From Candidatus Competibacter denitrificans Run_A_D11 (GTDB lineage: Bacteria; Pseudomonadota; Gammaproteobacteria; Competibacterales; Competibacteraceae): a DNA stretch of 64,000 bases. Made by a program: the position numbers and the translations under genes. Shown here piece by piece: positions 8,059-16,899 of the stretch. Position 1 is the first letter of the stretch. The number at the start of each line of letters is the position of its first letter. Where the stretch lies: assembly GCF_001051235.1 (NCBI RefSeq), contig NZ_CBTJ020000057.1, positions 1 to 64,000 of the forward strand. The letters are read 5' to 3'. Under the pieces are notes generated by a model. That model saw only the letters and a list, made by a program, of their open reading frames with translations. It had not been told where the DNA came from and did not search any database.

Positions 8059-8940
8059 GTGACCACGATCAACACGCATTACACCGGCCCACGGATTAAC
8101 GGCGACGCCGAACCGAGCGAGAACGCGGCCACCGCCGCCGGCAAGGCCACCGTCGTGTCGGACGTCGCGAGCGACAGTGGAGGCCCAGACCTGAGCCGCC
8201 GCGACAAGCTGTCCTTATCCGGCTTGCCCGAACCCGAAGGCCAAGGCCCGGCGGGCGATTTAAGCGCGACCACTCAGCGTATCGCCCATCTGAGCGAGTC
8301 GGTTCAAGCCGATGTTTTTGCCTTCATGAACTTGTTTTTTAAAATGGCCCTGGAAACTCGCAAAACGGCCAGCGAAATTCGTACCGCCGAGCGCGAGGCC
8401 AAATTCCAGGAACTCCAGAACGCCGCCGATAAAATCCGCGAGGCGGGCGTTTATCAGATGGTGGCGGGCATTGTGGGCGGTGTGGCGACCATCGGGTCGG
8501 GCGCTCTCAACATGGCCGGCGGCCTCAAGTCGTTGAAAGCGTCCAGCGATGCGTTAAAAGGCTTCAGTAGCGAACGCCTTCCGAATAGACCGATCGAGCT
8601 GAGCGATTTAGAGGTGAGCCAAAGCCCCAGCGTGGGCCAAAGCCTCAATCCGGCCACGGCGCAAACGCAAGCCCAAGCGGTCGGCATGAAATTCGGCGGC
8701 ATCGCGTCGGGGGTGCAGGGTGCGGGCCAGATCGGTAGCGCCGGCCTGGGTTTTGGCGCGTCGGTGGCGCAGACCGAACAAAAGGAACATGAAACCCAGG
8801 CCGAGAAGGATCAAGCCCAGGTCGATACGGCCAACGAGCTGTACCAGAACATGCAGCAAACCATCCAGGACGTGCTGAGCAGGCTGGCGGCGATCCAGCA
8901 ATCGAACAGCGACACCGTGAAGCAGATCGTGCGGGCTTGA
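8059..8940 (+). CDS. sctB: T3SS translocon subunit, YopD/EspB/BopD-like (SctB)
   Basis: A 293-residue protein. I chose the GTG at 8059 (GCAGGAG 7 bases upstream); the frame opens earlier at a TTG inside the previous gene. It has a polar N-terminus, a helix (RIAHLSESVQADVFAFMNLF), an amphipathic coiled coil, a hydrophobic glycine-rich segment (VYQMVAGIVGGVATIGSGAL, about 143-165), a second glycine-rich weakly hydrophobic stretch, and a C-terminal coiled coil. This is the layout of the smaller translocator. It is the last gene of the unit. Confidence 0.85.
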   Translation: MTTINTHYTGPRINGDAEPSENAATAAGKATVVSDVASDSGGPDLSRRDKLSLSGLPEPEGQGPAGDLSATTQRIAHLSESVQADVFAFMNLFFKMALETRKTASEIRTAEREAKFQELQNAADKIREAGVYQMVAGIVGGVATIGSGALNMAGGLKSLKASSDALKGFSSERLPNRPIELSDLEVSQSPSVGQSLNPATAQTQAQAVGMKFGGIASGVQGAGQIGSAGLGFGASVAQTEQKEHETQAEKDQAQVDTANELYQNMQQTIQDVLSRLAAIQQSNSDTVKQIVRA

Positions 8941-8945
8941 GCGCG

Positions 8946-8961
8946 CCGAGCGTTTTCTCGG
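8946..8961 (+). terminator. Weak hairpin after the translocator unit
   Basis: CCGAG, a 6-base loop and CTCGG lie 5 bases after the stop of the YopD-like gene. No T-run follows, so it is a poor intrinsic terminator. Confidence 0.3.
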
Positions 8962-9090
8962 TCAAAAAGAAGCCCGCCGCATCCCGCCAAATCCGCCGTG
9001 TCGGCTATACTCCCTCAAGCGTCCCTCTTTTGATGCGCTCTGACGGTCTTTGAGCGGTGGGGACGTTGGGTTTTAGAGATAGGTGAACCG

Positions 9091-10140
9091 GTGCGGCGAG
9101 CGAGCGAGAGCAAAACGGGCGACGGCCGGCCGACCTTTGGGTCGCGCCGGGCGTTGGCCGCGCTGTCGCTGGCGGCCGGACTGGCTTTCGCCCAGCAAGC
9201 GCCGGTTCCGCCCGCGACCGTCGCCGACCATCACGAAGCCATCGTGCCGCTGCCGCTCACCATCGCGGTGGACCCCGTTCAAGCCGCTATCGGTGAGCGC
9301 ATGTTTCGCGACCCGAGGCTCTCTCAAGATCGCGACATGGCTTGCACCGCCTGCCATCACCTGGACAGCGGCGGCGGCGACGGCTTGCCCCGTGCCAAGA
9401 CCGCCGACGGGGTGACGCTGGCGCGCAATTCGCCGACCATTTTCAATGTCGCCTTCAATTTTTCCTACAACTGGGATGGGGTCGCCGACAGCCTCGAAGC
9501 GCACGCCGACCAACTGTTGCTCAACCCCAAGATCATGCGGGCCGACTGGCCGGAGCTGCTGGCCCGGCTCAAGGACGACGCCGGGTACGTGCGCGCCTTC
9601 GCCGCCGCTTACCCGGACGGCATCACCAAGCCCAACGCCCTGAGCGCCCTCGCCAGCTACGAGCGGTCCCTGATCACGCCCAACGCCCGTTTCGACCGCT
9701 ACTTGCGCGGCGAACTCGGAGCGCTGAGCGTGGCGGAACGGCAAGGTTACGCACTGTTTTCAGGCTATGGCTGCATCGCCTGCCACCAAGGCGCCAACGT
9801 CGGCGGCAATATGTATCAGAAGTTCGGCGTGTTCGAAGACGTGCTGACGCCGACCGCCCAAGACGCCACGCCCGATCCGGGACGCTACAAGGTCACCCAG
9901 GTCGAACGGGATCGCGGGGTGTTTCGGGTGCCGAGCCTGCGCAACGTGGCGCTGACCGCGCCGTATTTTCACGATGGCCGGGCGGCCACGCTGGAGGAGG
10001 CGGTCGAGACCATGGCGCGGGTGCAGTTGGGCAGAAATCTAGCGCCGACCGAAATCGGCCTGATCGTCCAGTTTCTGCGCAGCCTGACCGGGGAATACAA
10101 CGGGCGGCCGTTTGCGGGAACCGCGCCGGAACGGCGCTGA
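9091..10140 (+). CDS. Di-heme cytochrome c peroxidase family protein
   Basis: A 349-residue periplasmic protein from a GTG start. A Sec signal peptide (RRALAALSLAAGLAFAQQ, about 26-43) is followed by two heme sites, CTACHH (about 86) and CIACHQ (about 229), in the MauG/CcpA arrangement. The region ERSLITPNARFDRYLRG before the second heme and the late VPSLRNVALTAPYFHDGR motif are standard for bacterial cytochrome c peroxidases, which reduce hydrogen peroxide with electrons from small cytochromes. Its stop overlaps the ATG of the hybrid kinase (ATGA), so the two are coupled; the kinase may sense oxidative state, which is inference. It is not a T3SS part. Confidence 0.9.
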   Translation: MRRASESKTGDGRPTFGSRRALAALSLAAGLAFAQQAPVPPATVADHHEAIVPLPLTIAVDPVQAAIGERMFRDPRLSQDRDMACTACHHLDSGGGDGLPRAKTADGVTLARNSPTIFNVAFNFSYNWDGVADSLEAHADQLLLNPKIMRADWPELLARLKDDAGYVRAFAAAYPDGITKPNALSALASYERSLITPNARFDRYLRGELGALSVAERQGYALFSGYGCIACHQGANVGGNMYQKFGVFEDVLTPTAQDATPDPGRYKVTQVERDRGVFRVPSLRNVALTAPYFHDGRAATLEEAVETMARVQLGRNLAPTEIGLIVQFLRSLTGEYNGRPFAGTAPERR

Positions 10141-12227
10141 TGGGCGCGTATCTCAAGCCGCTGTCGGTCGTGGTCGCGTTGCTGGCGCTGCTGACTGCCG
10201 TCTGGTGGCAGAGCCGGGGGCCGGATGCGGCCTTGGAAACCCGGCTGCACGAGGCGCTGTTCGCCTTCGAGGTCAGCGACACCGCGCTCAACCGCGACGT
10301 GTTGCTCGCCCGCGCCGGCCTGCTGCGGCGTTACGATTCGCTGGCGCAAGGCCGCCACGATCTGCGACGGGCGCTGCGGGCCTTGCGCGCGACCGACGCC
10401 GGCGGGGCGGAGTTCGTCGCTTCCGACGGCGCGCTCGAACATCTGGAAACCGCCCTGGCCGAAAAAACGGCCTTGGTGGACTATTTCAAATCGGACAACG
10501 CGCTGCTGCGCAATTCGTTGATGTATTTCAACACCGCCGGCCAAGCGCTGCGCGGCGCGGCCCTGGCGGCGTCGGAAACGGGGCTGGCGGCGGAAGTCGG
10601 CGTGCTGTCTCACGCCATGTTGCGGTACATGGAAGCACCGCAAGCGCATGTCGGCCAAGAGATCAAGGCCATCCTCGACCGCTTGCCGCCCGCGCCGGCT
10701 TCGTTCCGGGCCGATCTCAACCTTTTGGTCATCCACGGCCGGCTGATCGTGGATTTTTTGCCCCGGGCCGATGGCCTGCTGCGTCAGATCGTCGATGCGC
10801 CGACCGCCGCGGGCGTGCGGGCGCTGCGCGATAGGGTGAATGGCCACTTCGACCGCGCCGAGGCGCGCGCCGGGATCTTCCGCCTGTTGTTGTACGGTAT
10901 CGCGGTGCTGCTGCTGGGTTACTTGATCCATCTGTTCGCCCGCTTGCAACTGAACGCCCGGAACTTGCGCCGCGCCAACGCCGACTTGCAACGGGAAATG
11001 CTCGAACGCCGGCAAGTGGAAGCGGCGCTCAGGGAGAGCGAGCAGCGTTTGCGCCATTCCCAGAAAATGGAAGCTGTCGGCACTCTGGCCGGCGGCATCG
11101 CCCACGAGTTCAACAATTTTTTAGCGCCGATCCTGGGCTATACCGAACTAGTGCTGGCGGGATTGCCGCGCGATTCGCGCCCGCGCCAGCAACTGGAAAA
11201 AGTGCTGGCCGCCGCCAAGCGCGCCCGCGCCGTGGTCGGCAAAATCCTCACCTTCAGCCGGCGCGGCGAAAGCGCGCGCAAACCGGTCGAGCTGCAACGG
11301 GTGGCGAGCGAGGCGGTGCAACTGCTGCGGGCCTCGCTGCCGGCCACCATCGCCATCGATGAATCCTTGCGCGTCGAGAGCGGTTGGGTCGAGGCCGACG
11401 CCGACCAACTGCAACAAGTCATCATCAATCTGGGCGCGAACGCCGCCCACGCCATGCCCGACGGCGGCACGATCACCGTCCGGCTGGAGCCGGCGACCGT
11501 CGAGCTGCCGGCCGACGCCGACCTGCCCCGGCTCAAGCCGGGCCGCTACTTGCGGCTCAGCCTGAGCGACACCGGCTGCGGCATGGATCAGGCAACTCAG
11601 GCCCGCATCTTCGAGCCGTTTTTCACCACCAAGGAAACCGGCAAGGGCACCGGTCTCGGCTTGGCCATCGTCCACGGCATCGTCAGCGATCACGGCGGCG
11701 CGATTGAGGCGGCCAGCACGCCGGGGCAGGGCAGCACGTTCACCGTTTTGCTGCCGCGCGCCGAGGCCGGGGCGGGAGTGGAACTCGGCGAGGAACCGGC
11801 GGTCGCTCTGGGGCGCGGCGAGACCGTGTTGTTCGTCGATGACGAACCGGCCTTGGTGGAGTTGGGTGAGGCGATGCTGGCCGCGCTCGGCTTTAAGGGG
11901 ATCGGCGTCGCAGGCGGCCAGCGGGCGCTGGCGGCGTTTCGGGCCGCGCCCCGGCGGTTCGATCTGGTGATCACCGATCAAGTCATGGCCGACATGAGCG
12001 GCCTGGAACTGGCGGCGGCCATCCGGCGGCTGCGGCCCGATATTCCCATCGCGCTCGCCAGCGGGCGCAGCGATGCCCGGCTCACCGAACAGGCCCGCCA
12101 GCACGGCATCCAGGAAATCCTGAAAAAGCCGCTGTTGAGCCGTGAACTGAACGAGTGCGCGGCGCGGGCGCTGGCCCGGACACCCGCTGGCGTCAGCCGA
12201 AAACCACCCGAATCCGGCGGTCGCTAA
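10140..12227 (+). CDS. Hybrid sensor histidine kinase with receiver domain
   Basis: A 695-residue inner-membrane kinase. An N-terminal TM (about 7-25) precedes a long all-helical periplasmic sensor (about 30-240, DAHK-like helices), a second TM ([19 protein letters not shown]), a coiled coil, a phosphoacceptor H in [20 protein letters not shown], an ATPase domain with N ([12 protein letters not shown]), G1 (DTGCGMD) and G2 ([10 protein letters not shown]) boxes, and a C-terminal receiver (VLFVDDEP, D in VITDQVM, K in LKKPLL). Its kinase and receiver parts closely resemble those of the kinase at 22792-25104. It overlaps the peroxidase gene by 4 bases and converges on sctL. Confidence 0.9.
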   Translation: MGAYLKPLSVVVALLALLTAVWWQSRGPDAALETRLHEALFAFEVSDTALNRDVLLARAGLLRRYDSLAQGRHDLRRALRALRATDAGGAEFVASDGALEHLETALAEKTALVDYFKSDNALLRNSLMYFNTAGQALRGAALAASETGLAAEVGVLSHAMLRYMEAPQAHVGQEIKAILDRLPPAPASFRADLNLLVIHGRLIVDFLPRADGLLRQIVDAPTAAGVRALRDRVNGHFDRAEARAGIFRLLLYGIAVLLLGYLIHLFARLQLNARNLRRANADLQREMLERRQVEAALRESEQRLRHSQKMEAVGTLAGGIAHEFNNFLAPILGYTELVLAGLPRDSRPRQQLEKVLAAAKRARAVVGKILTFSRRGESARKPVELQRVASEAVQLLRASLPATIAIDESLRVESGWVEADADQLQQVIINLGANAAHAMPDGGTITVRLEPATVELPADADLPRLKPGRYLRLSLSDTGCGMDQATQARIFEPFFTTKETGKGTGLGLAIVHGIVSDHGGAIEAASTPGQGSTFTVLLPRAEAGAGVELGEEPAVALGRGETVLFVDDEPALVELGEAMLAALGFKGIGVAGGQRALAAFRAAPRRFDLVITDQVMADMSGLELAAAIRRLRPDIPIALASGRSDARLTEQARQHGIQEILKKPLLSRELNECAARALARTPAGVSRKPPESGGR

Positions 12228-12856
12228 GCCGCCGCCTCGTCCTGGCCCAGCCGTTTCGCCAGCGAGCGTTCCAGCGCCTTGAGTTGGACCTCGATGCTGG
12301 CGTCCACCACGCCGATCTCGGTTTCCAGGATGCAGTCGCCCGCGTTCAAGCGGCGGTCGCCGACCACATCGACGAAATGGATGCTGGGAAAGCCGTGCAA
12401 CAGCGTGTCCGTCCGGGCTTTGAGCGCCTCGACTTGTTCCGGTGCGACCCGCAGCGTGACCTGTTTTTGGGCGCGCACGGCGGTGAGCGCGTTGCGCACG
12501 ATCTGGTAGGTCAGCGTTTCGTTGTCGAATTGGCCGAGGATTTTGCGCAGCATCTGCATGACGATCTGGCCGGTGCGCTGCTCGATGCCGGCGTAAAACT
12601 CCACCGTCGCGCCCAGCACGTCCATGATCTGTTCGGCCGTTTCGAGCTTGCCCTCCTCATGGCCGTCCCGATAGCCGCGTTGCTTCTCGGCGTCATAGGC
12701 TTGCTCGGCTTCGCGCTGGATCGCTTCGGCTTGCTGGCGCGCCGCCGCGATGATCGCCTCGGCTTCGGCGTAAGCGAGATAATCGGCCGCCTTGATCACG
12801 CGTCGGTCGGGCGAGGGTCTGAATTCGAGCGGGGTCACGCGGCTAAATGCGCCCAT
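12224..12856 (-). CDS. sctL: T3SS stator protein SctL (YscL/HrpE)
   Basis: A 210-residue protein from the ATG at 12856, overlapping the end of sctK by 22 bases. An N-terminal coiled coil (EAEAIIAAARQQAEAIQREA) connects to a C-terminal FliH/V-ATPase-E-like domain (QIVMQMLRKILGQFDNETL and the NAGDCILETEIGVVDASIEV stretch). SctL dimers link the SctN ATPase to the SctQ sorting-platform pods and restrain the ATPase. It is the last gene of the minus-strand unit and its stop converges with the hybrid kinase by 4 bases. Confidence 0.92.
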   Translation of the reverse strand: MGAFSRVTPLEFRPSPDRRVIKAADYLAYAEAEAIIAAARQQAEAIQREAEQAYDAEKQRGYRDGHEEGKLETAEQIMDVLGATVEFYAGIEQRTGQIVMQMLRKILGQFDNETLTYQIVRNALTAVRAQKQVTLRVAPEQVEALKARTDTLLHGFPSIHFVDVVGDRRLNAGDCILETEIGVVDASIEVQLKALERSLAKRLGQDEAAA

Positions 12857-13536
12857 TGTGGTGCAAGCTCCCAAAGCAGTTGATCGAACAAGCGCGCGCT
12901 GGCGGCCGGCGACGGCATGGCTTTGCTGGAGGCGAACGAGGCCGCCCAACCGTGCGGAAACTTGAACAGCAAGCGTCGCCGCAGGGCGCACTCCCGCCCC
13001 TTCAGGCTGGCGGCGAGACATTGCAGACCGGCGAGCAGCGTGATCCGGTGGAAGGCGTCCGGCGACACGCGGTGCAGCGCGGCGGGTAAGGGGGCCACGC
13101 CGCCGAGAAAAGGCGCGCGTTTCAGGGCGAACAAAAACGCTGGCTCGCCCAAGCGCTGCTTGAGCGCGGCGACCTTATCCCGTTCCACCGTCTGGCGGAC
13201 GTAAGCCGCCGTGGCGGTCAGGCCGGCGTACAGCACCAGTTGCGTCAGCGTGGGACTATCGAGCAAAGCCAGCCGCGTCGCGGGCGCGCTGAAATCGAAG
13301 CAGTACTGTCCTTCCAAACCCCAGGCGGCGAGCAGGTGGCGCGACAGCCGTTGGGCGACGCGCGGCGATTCGCGCAACCTGAGCAGCAGCGCGCCGTGCG
13401 GCAGAGCGGTGAACCAACTGTCGTGGGCGTAACGGCTGGGCAAGCAATTGAATTCCACAATCGCCGCCGCCAGCCGTCGGTCTAAGCCGCCGGGCGCGGC
13501 GGGTGAGCGGAGGCGATCGGGCCGATCAACTGGCAC
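12835..13536 (-). CDS. sctK: T3SS sorting-platform accessory protein SctK
   Basis: A 233-residue protein. The frame opens further upstream, but that part lies inside sctJ, so I chose the GTG at 13536, which overlaps the sctJ stop. The leucine-rich helical sequence (EFNCLPSRYAHDSWF near the N-terminus, then LRESPRVAQRLSRHLLAAWG) matches the loose YscK/PscK family, the adaptor between SctD and SctQ. SctK is poorly conserved; identity here comes largely from its place between sctJ and sctL. Confidence 0.8.
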   Translation of the reverse strand: MPVDRPDRLRSPAAPGGLDRRLAAAIVEFNCLPSRYAHDSWFTALPHGALLLRLRESPRVAQRLSRHLLAAWGLEGQYCFDFSAPATRLALLDSPTLTQLVLYAGLTATAAYVRQTVERDKVAALKQRLGEPAFLFALKRAPFLGGVAPLPAALHRVSPDAFHRITLLAGLQCLAASLKGRECALRRRLLFKFPHGWAASFASSKAMPSPAASARLFDQLLWELAPQWAHLAA

Positions 13537-14317
13537 TTGACGGCTCCGCGCGCTTTCTCGGACGCAGGAATTGATAGAGGTTGCCCGACAAGGAGCCGAC
13601 CGCGAGCGCCAGCAGCGTTCCGACCAGCAACCAGAAGGACGCGACCGATCCCGGCGCAAGTTGCAGCCAACCGACCTCGGCCAGCGGCGGCGGGGCGTCG
13701 CTAAGCGCGTCGGCGGGCGCCGGGAATAAAGCCACCGAAATCTTGTCGTAGGTCAGCCCCTGGATGCCGTTGTTGACGATCATCTTGATCTGCGGCACGA
13801 AAGCCGCTAGCTCGGTTCCTTCGCGGTATTTGATGAAGACCGAGGCCGAGGCGGGAATGATGGTCTTGTCGAACGGCTTGCCCTCCGGCATCACCAGATG
13901 CACGCGGGCGGTGATCACGCCCTCGATCTGTGACAGCGTTTGCGAAACGTCTTGCGACAGCGCGTAGATGTAGCGGATGCGCTCCTCCAGCGGCGAGGAA
14001 ATCAGGCCCTCCTTGGGGAACAGCGCGCCGATGCTGTCGAACTTGTCGCGCGGATAGCCGTAATCCTGTAACAGATCGACGGCTTGGGCGACGCGCTCCT
14101 CGTCGACCCGCAGCGTCGCCGCGCCTTCCTTGCCGGGCTGTTTGTCGCTGTCGATGTGGTGGCGCAGCAGCACCGCCAACATGGCGTTGGCGTCACGCTC
14201 CGGCAGGCCGGAGTACAGTTCGACCTTGCAACCGGCCAGCAGGAGGACGGGGAGGAGCGGCCACCATGACCGCCGCGCCGCGCGCTGAAGAGTTCGACCG
14301 AGGTCAGTGGCTTGCAT
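13526..14317 (-). CDS. sctJ: T3SS inner-ring lipoprotein SctJ
   Basis: A 263-residue lipoprotein with lipobox LAGC (Cys about 30), two ring-building domains (ELYSGLPERDANAMLAVLLR and GVITARVHLVMPEG), and a C-terminal TM (SVASFWLLVGTLLALAVGSL) followed by a basic tail. This is the YscJ/PrgK plan; 24 copies normally form the inner-membrane ring with SctD. The FDSIGALFPKEGLISSPLEE segment is strongly conserved in the family. It lies 7 bases after sctI. Confidence 0.96.
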   Translation of the reverse strand: MQATDLGRTLQRAARRSWWPLLPVLLLAGCKVELYSGLPERDANAMLAVLLRHHIDSDKQPGKEGAATLRVDEERVAQAVDLLQDYGYPRDKFDSIGALFPKEGLISSPLEERIRYIYALSQDVSQTLSQIEGVITARVHLVMPEGKPFDKTIIPASASVFIKYREGTELAAFVPQIKMIVNNGIQGLTYDKISVALFPAPADALSDAPPPLAEVGWLQLAPGSVASFWLLVGTLLALAVGSLSGNLYQFLRPRKRAEPSSAS

Positions 14318-14323
14318 GGCGTT

Positions 14324-14758
14324 TCATTGGCTCTTGATGAGGGTTTCGATGCCTTGGGTCGCTTTGCCGACGACTTTGGCGGTCAGGTCGACCTGCATCG
14401 ACGCTTGATTGAGTTCCATCTGTGCTCTAAGCAAATCCTGCATCGACGGATTGGCGTCCGCTTGGCTCAGGTTTTCCACCTTGCCGATGGCTCCCCGATA
14501 ATCGGAACGCATCTTGTGCAGGGATTGCAGGATGGAATCGCCCGGACTTGACGCCGTGGGCGCGACCGGGCTTGTTGCGATTGCGGCGGGTTCGGCGGAC
14601 GCTTCGGCCGGCGCGGTCTGCTGCGCTCCATTCAAGGCTTCTTGAAAGCGGGCGGTATCGTTGAGATCCGCTGGCTTAGACGCGACGCTCTGCTGGCCTT
14701 CCGCCGCCTGTTCGGCAACGCGCTCGACGATTTGTTTGACGCCCGCATTCTCGATCAT
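14324..14758 (-). CDS. sctI: T3SS inner-rod protein SctI
   Basis: A 144-residue protein. I chose the ATG at 14758, preceded by AAGGA; a TTG 9 bases upstream is possible. The N-terminal half is polar and alanine/proline-rich. The C-terminal ~70 residues carry the conserved rod helices (DSILQSLHKMRSDYRGAIGK and LLRAQMELNQASMQVDLTAK), ending in VVGKATQGIETLIKSQ, as in YscI/PrgJ. It sits between sctJ and sctG as in Ysc/Bsc-type operons. Confidence 0.92.
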   Translation of the reverse strand: MIENAGVKQIVERVAEQAAEGQQSVASKPADLNDTARFQEALNGAQQTAPAEASAEPAAIATSPVAPTASSPGDSILQSLHKMRSDYRGAIGKVENLSQADANPSMQDLLRAQMELNQASMQVDLTAKVVGKATQGIETLIKSQ

Positions 14759-14770
14759 GGCGATCAATCC

Positions 14771-15145
14771 TTAAGACGCTTCGCTCAACAGATTCTCGGC
14801 TAGCGCCTTGGCGTCCCGGTCGTCCGCCGTCGCCACGACCTCCTTCAGCCACCGTTCGCTCTCTGGAGCGCGGCCCGCCAGCTTCAGCGCCAGACCGACG
14901 AAGCACTTGGCGACGGCGCTCGCCGGATTGATCTTCAGGGCTTGCCCGGTCAGGATCGACAGCGCCGCGTCGTGCCGACGGGCGCCGATATGGTTCAAGG
15001 CCAGACCGATCAAGGGATATTCGCTGTCGGGCCGATAGACTTTAAGGCCGTTAAAGATGGCTTCGCCCTCGGCGTTTAACCCCTGGCCGACGGCCAGGAA
15101 GCCGATGGCCGTCAGTTGCTTCACATGCTGTTCGCTGGCGTTCAC
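14771..15145 (-). CDS. sctG: YscG/SctG-family needle chaperone
   Basis: A 124-residue TPR-like all-helical protein from a GTG start. Helical pairs include LTAIGFLAVGQGLNAEGEAI and SEYPLIGLALNHIGARRHDA. In Ysc-type systems YscG and YscE clamp the needle subunit SctF in the cytoplasm to stop premature polymerization; the needle gene and a YscE-like gene lie immediately upstream here. HrpB1-type TPR proteins look similar. Confidence 0.8.
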   Translation of the reverse strand: MNASEQHVKQLTAIGFLAVGQGLNAEGEAIFNGLKVYRPDSEYPLIGLALNHIGARRHDAALSILTGQALKINPASAVAKCFVGLALKLAGRAPESERWLKEVVATADDRDAKALAENLLSEAS

Positions 15146-15162
15146 GGTGCGTTTGCTCCGGC

Positions 15163-15384
15163 TCAGATTTTCTGAACGATGCCGCGCGCCGCATCGCCGA
15201 TGGTCTTAATAGCGGCGCTTTGCAAACCGACCACCACGCTGAAGCGGTTGGTCTCGGCTTGAAATTTGAGCAAGTCGGCGGTGTTGTCCGGGTTCAGGTT
15301 GGATGAGAGTTGACCGAGCCGGTCGTTTTGCTGGTCGACGATAGATCCCAAGGTGCTGTTGATCGTGCTGATGTCGAAACTCAT
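15163..15384 (-). CDS. sctF: T3SS needle subunit SctF
   Basis: A 73-residue protein, the usual needle length, predicted as a helix-turn-helix hairpin with the turn at LSSNLNPDNTAD, where the family has its conserved PxxP-like turn. The C-terminal helix (FSVVVGLQSAAIKTIGDAAR) ends in GIVQKI, the type of tail needed for polymerization. It is flanked by its probable co-chaperones. Confidence 0.9.
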   Translation of the reverse strand: MSFDISTINSTLGSIVDQQNDRLGQLSSNLNPDNTADLLKFQAETNRFSVVVGLQSAAIKTIGDAARGIVQKI

Positions 15385-15408
15385 GACGCGAGGCTCCCAA
15401 AAGCGGTT

Positions 15409-15648
15409 TTAAGCGGGGTGGAAACGCTGCCAAACCTTCTCCACCACGGTCGCGGCGGCGTTGATGGCGTTATGCAGGTTATAGACGCGCTCGAATTCGG
15501 CCGGCGCGACGCCCCCGTCGAGAACGCGCTTGATCTGGGCGGCTTGTTGGCTCAGATCCTCCAGAAGTAGCCGGCGCAGCACGCCTTGGCCGTCGGCTTG
15601 CAGTTCGTCTTCCAAGGGAAAACAGTGGGCGGTTTGTGGCGAGGTCAT
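15409..15648 (-). CDS. YscE/EscE/SsaE-like needle co-chaperone
   Basis: A 79-residue helical protein with LEDELQADGQGVLRRLLLED and a second helix FERVYNLHNAINAAATVVEK. Size, helix pair and position next to sctF and sctG match YscE-type co-chaperones that bind the needle subunit with SctG. Its start overlaps the end of sctD by 4 bases. Confidence 0.72.
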   Translation of the reverse strand: MTSPQTAHCFPLEDELQADGQGVLRRLLLEDLSQQAAQIKRVLDGGVAPAEFERVYNLHNAINAAATVVEKVWQRFHPA

Positions 15649-16880
15649 GAGCTTCTCCCGAAGTCCTGGATGATGTCTCGATCCCCGTCGGACAGGATCA
15701 ACCCGTCGTCCTGGATCGCCTTGAGGACGTAGCCGTTGCCCAGGCTCGCGCCCTCCAGATATTTGGCGCCGTCGGTGGTGACGATGAACCGGACCGCACC
15801 CAGGCTCACGCTTTTGATGGCCAGCGGCGACGGGGTGCGCGGCGCGCCGGTCGCGGGTGCGGGCGATAGGGTGCGACCGCCGGCCGAACCCGCGTTCGTG
15901 GCGGCGCTGGCGGTTCGACCCGCCGCCACCGTCGCCCGATTGTCCAGCTCGCGCAAACCGGGGATGTCGCGCCGCAACGTCTCCACGGCGCGCGTCAGGC
16001 TGGGTTGGTCGCGGGTCTCGCCGTTCAAGCGGAGCACGCCGGGCGAGCCGTAACTCACCGTCAGCGGTAAATTCAAACCGTTCAAGACGGCGCGGCCGGA
16101 TTCCAGCAACTCATCGGCCGACCAGACCTGCAACCGCACTCTCAGCCCGCGCTGTTGCAAGGCGGCGCTCAAGCGCCGTTTTTGCTCGGCGTCGGCGACA
16201 TAGCCCTCAAGCCGCCAATCGCCCTTTTCCGAGCGGGTGAGTTGCGCGTGGTCGATTTTCAGTTCCGCCAGCAGCGCCCGGAGCTGGTTTTCCGTTGCGG
16301 GCGACGGGGTGCGCGGTTCCGGCAACGAGGCGGCGGTCGGCGGGCTGTTGCCGTAAAACAGCATGATCGCCAGGCCGCCGGCGATGACGGCGATACCGCC
16401 CAGAGAGGCGAGCTTTTTCGCGGGCGGTTTCGGTCGCCGGGCCGGGCTTGAATTCGGAAGGTCGTCGCTGGTCGCGGCTATCGGCCGAACGGTCGGCTCC
16501 ACGGCCGGCGCCTCCGCCAGCGTCGGCGGCGCGCTCGCCGGAGCCAAGTCGGGAAGCGTGATGGGTTCCCACGGTTCACCCTCCGGCGCGACGGCGAAAT
16601 GGGTCGTGCCGAGCGTCGCGAGCTGGCAGAAACCCAAGGAAGTTTCATCCTCGATTGGCCGGCCCGCCACCGTGACGGGACGCTCCAGCGGGCTGAGCTG
16701 GATTTCCGTGGCGCTGAGGCGCAGCCGGGCGTGGCGCGGGGCGACCGCCGCATCGTGCAGCACGATCTCGCAAGACTCCGCGCCGCCCAGGACATAATCG
16801 CCGGGTGGCAACAGCACTTCCGCCCCGGCGTGAGGGCCGGAGAAGAATTTCAGGATGAACCGCCGGCGGCTGTCGCTCAT
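15645..16880 (-). CDS. sctD: T3SS inner-membrane ring protein SctD with FHA-like domain
   Basis: A 411-residue protein. The N-terminal ~100 residues form an FHA-like cytoplasmic domain (VLGGAESCEIVLHD, APRHARLRLS). A proline-rich linker follows, a single TM (LASLGGIAVIAGGLAIMLFY, about 157-178), then periplasmic ring-building modules including WRLEGYVADAEQKRRLSAAL and LRLNGETRDQPS. SctD forms the outer of the two inner-membrane rings around SctJ and contacts SctC. The linker near residues 320-350 is unusually rich in A, G, P and T. It begins 20 bases after the shortened sctC. Confidence 0.93.
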   Translation of the reverse strand: MSDSRRRFILKFFSGPHAGAEVLLPPGDYVLGGAESCEIVLHDAAVAPRHARLRLSATEIQLSPLERPVTVAGRPIEDETSLGFCQLATLGTTHFAVAPEGEPWEPITLPDLAPASAPPTLAEAPAVEPTVRPIAATSDDLPNSSPARRPKPPAKKLASLGGIAVIAGGLAIMLFYGNSPPTAASLPEPRTPSPATENQLRALLAELKIDHAQLTRSEKGDWRLEGYVADAEQKRRLSAALQQRGLRVRLQVWSADELLESGRAVLNGLNLPLTVSYGSPGVLRLNGETRDQPSLTRAVETLRRDIPGLRELDNRATVAAGRTASAATNAGSAGGRTLSPAPATGAPRTPSPLAIKSVSLGAVRFIVTTDGAKYLEGASLGNGYVLKAIQDDGLILSDGDRDIIQDFGRSS

Positions 16881-16899
16881 GGCCTTTGCGCCCGCGCGG

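Noticed and set aside
9342..10139. Upstream extension of the hybrid kinase frame
   Set aside because: It lies inside the peroxidase gene in another frame; the real start is the ATG at 10140.
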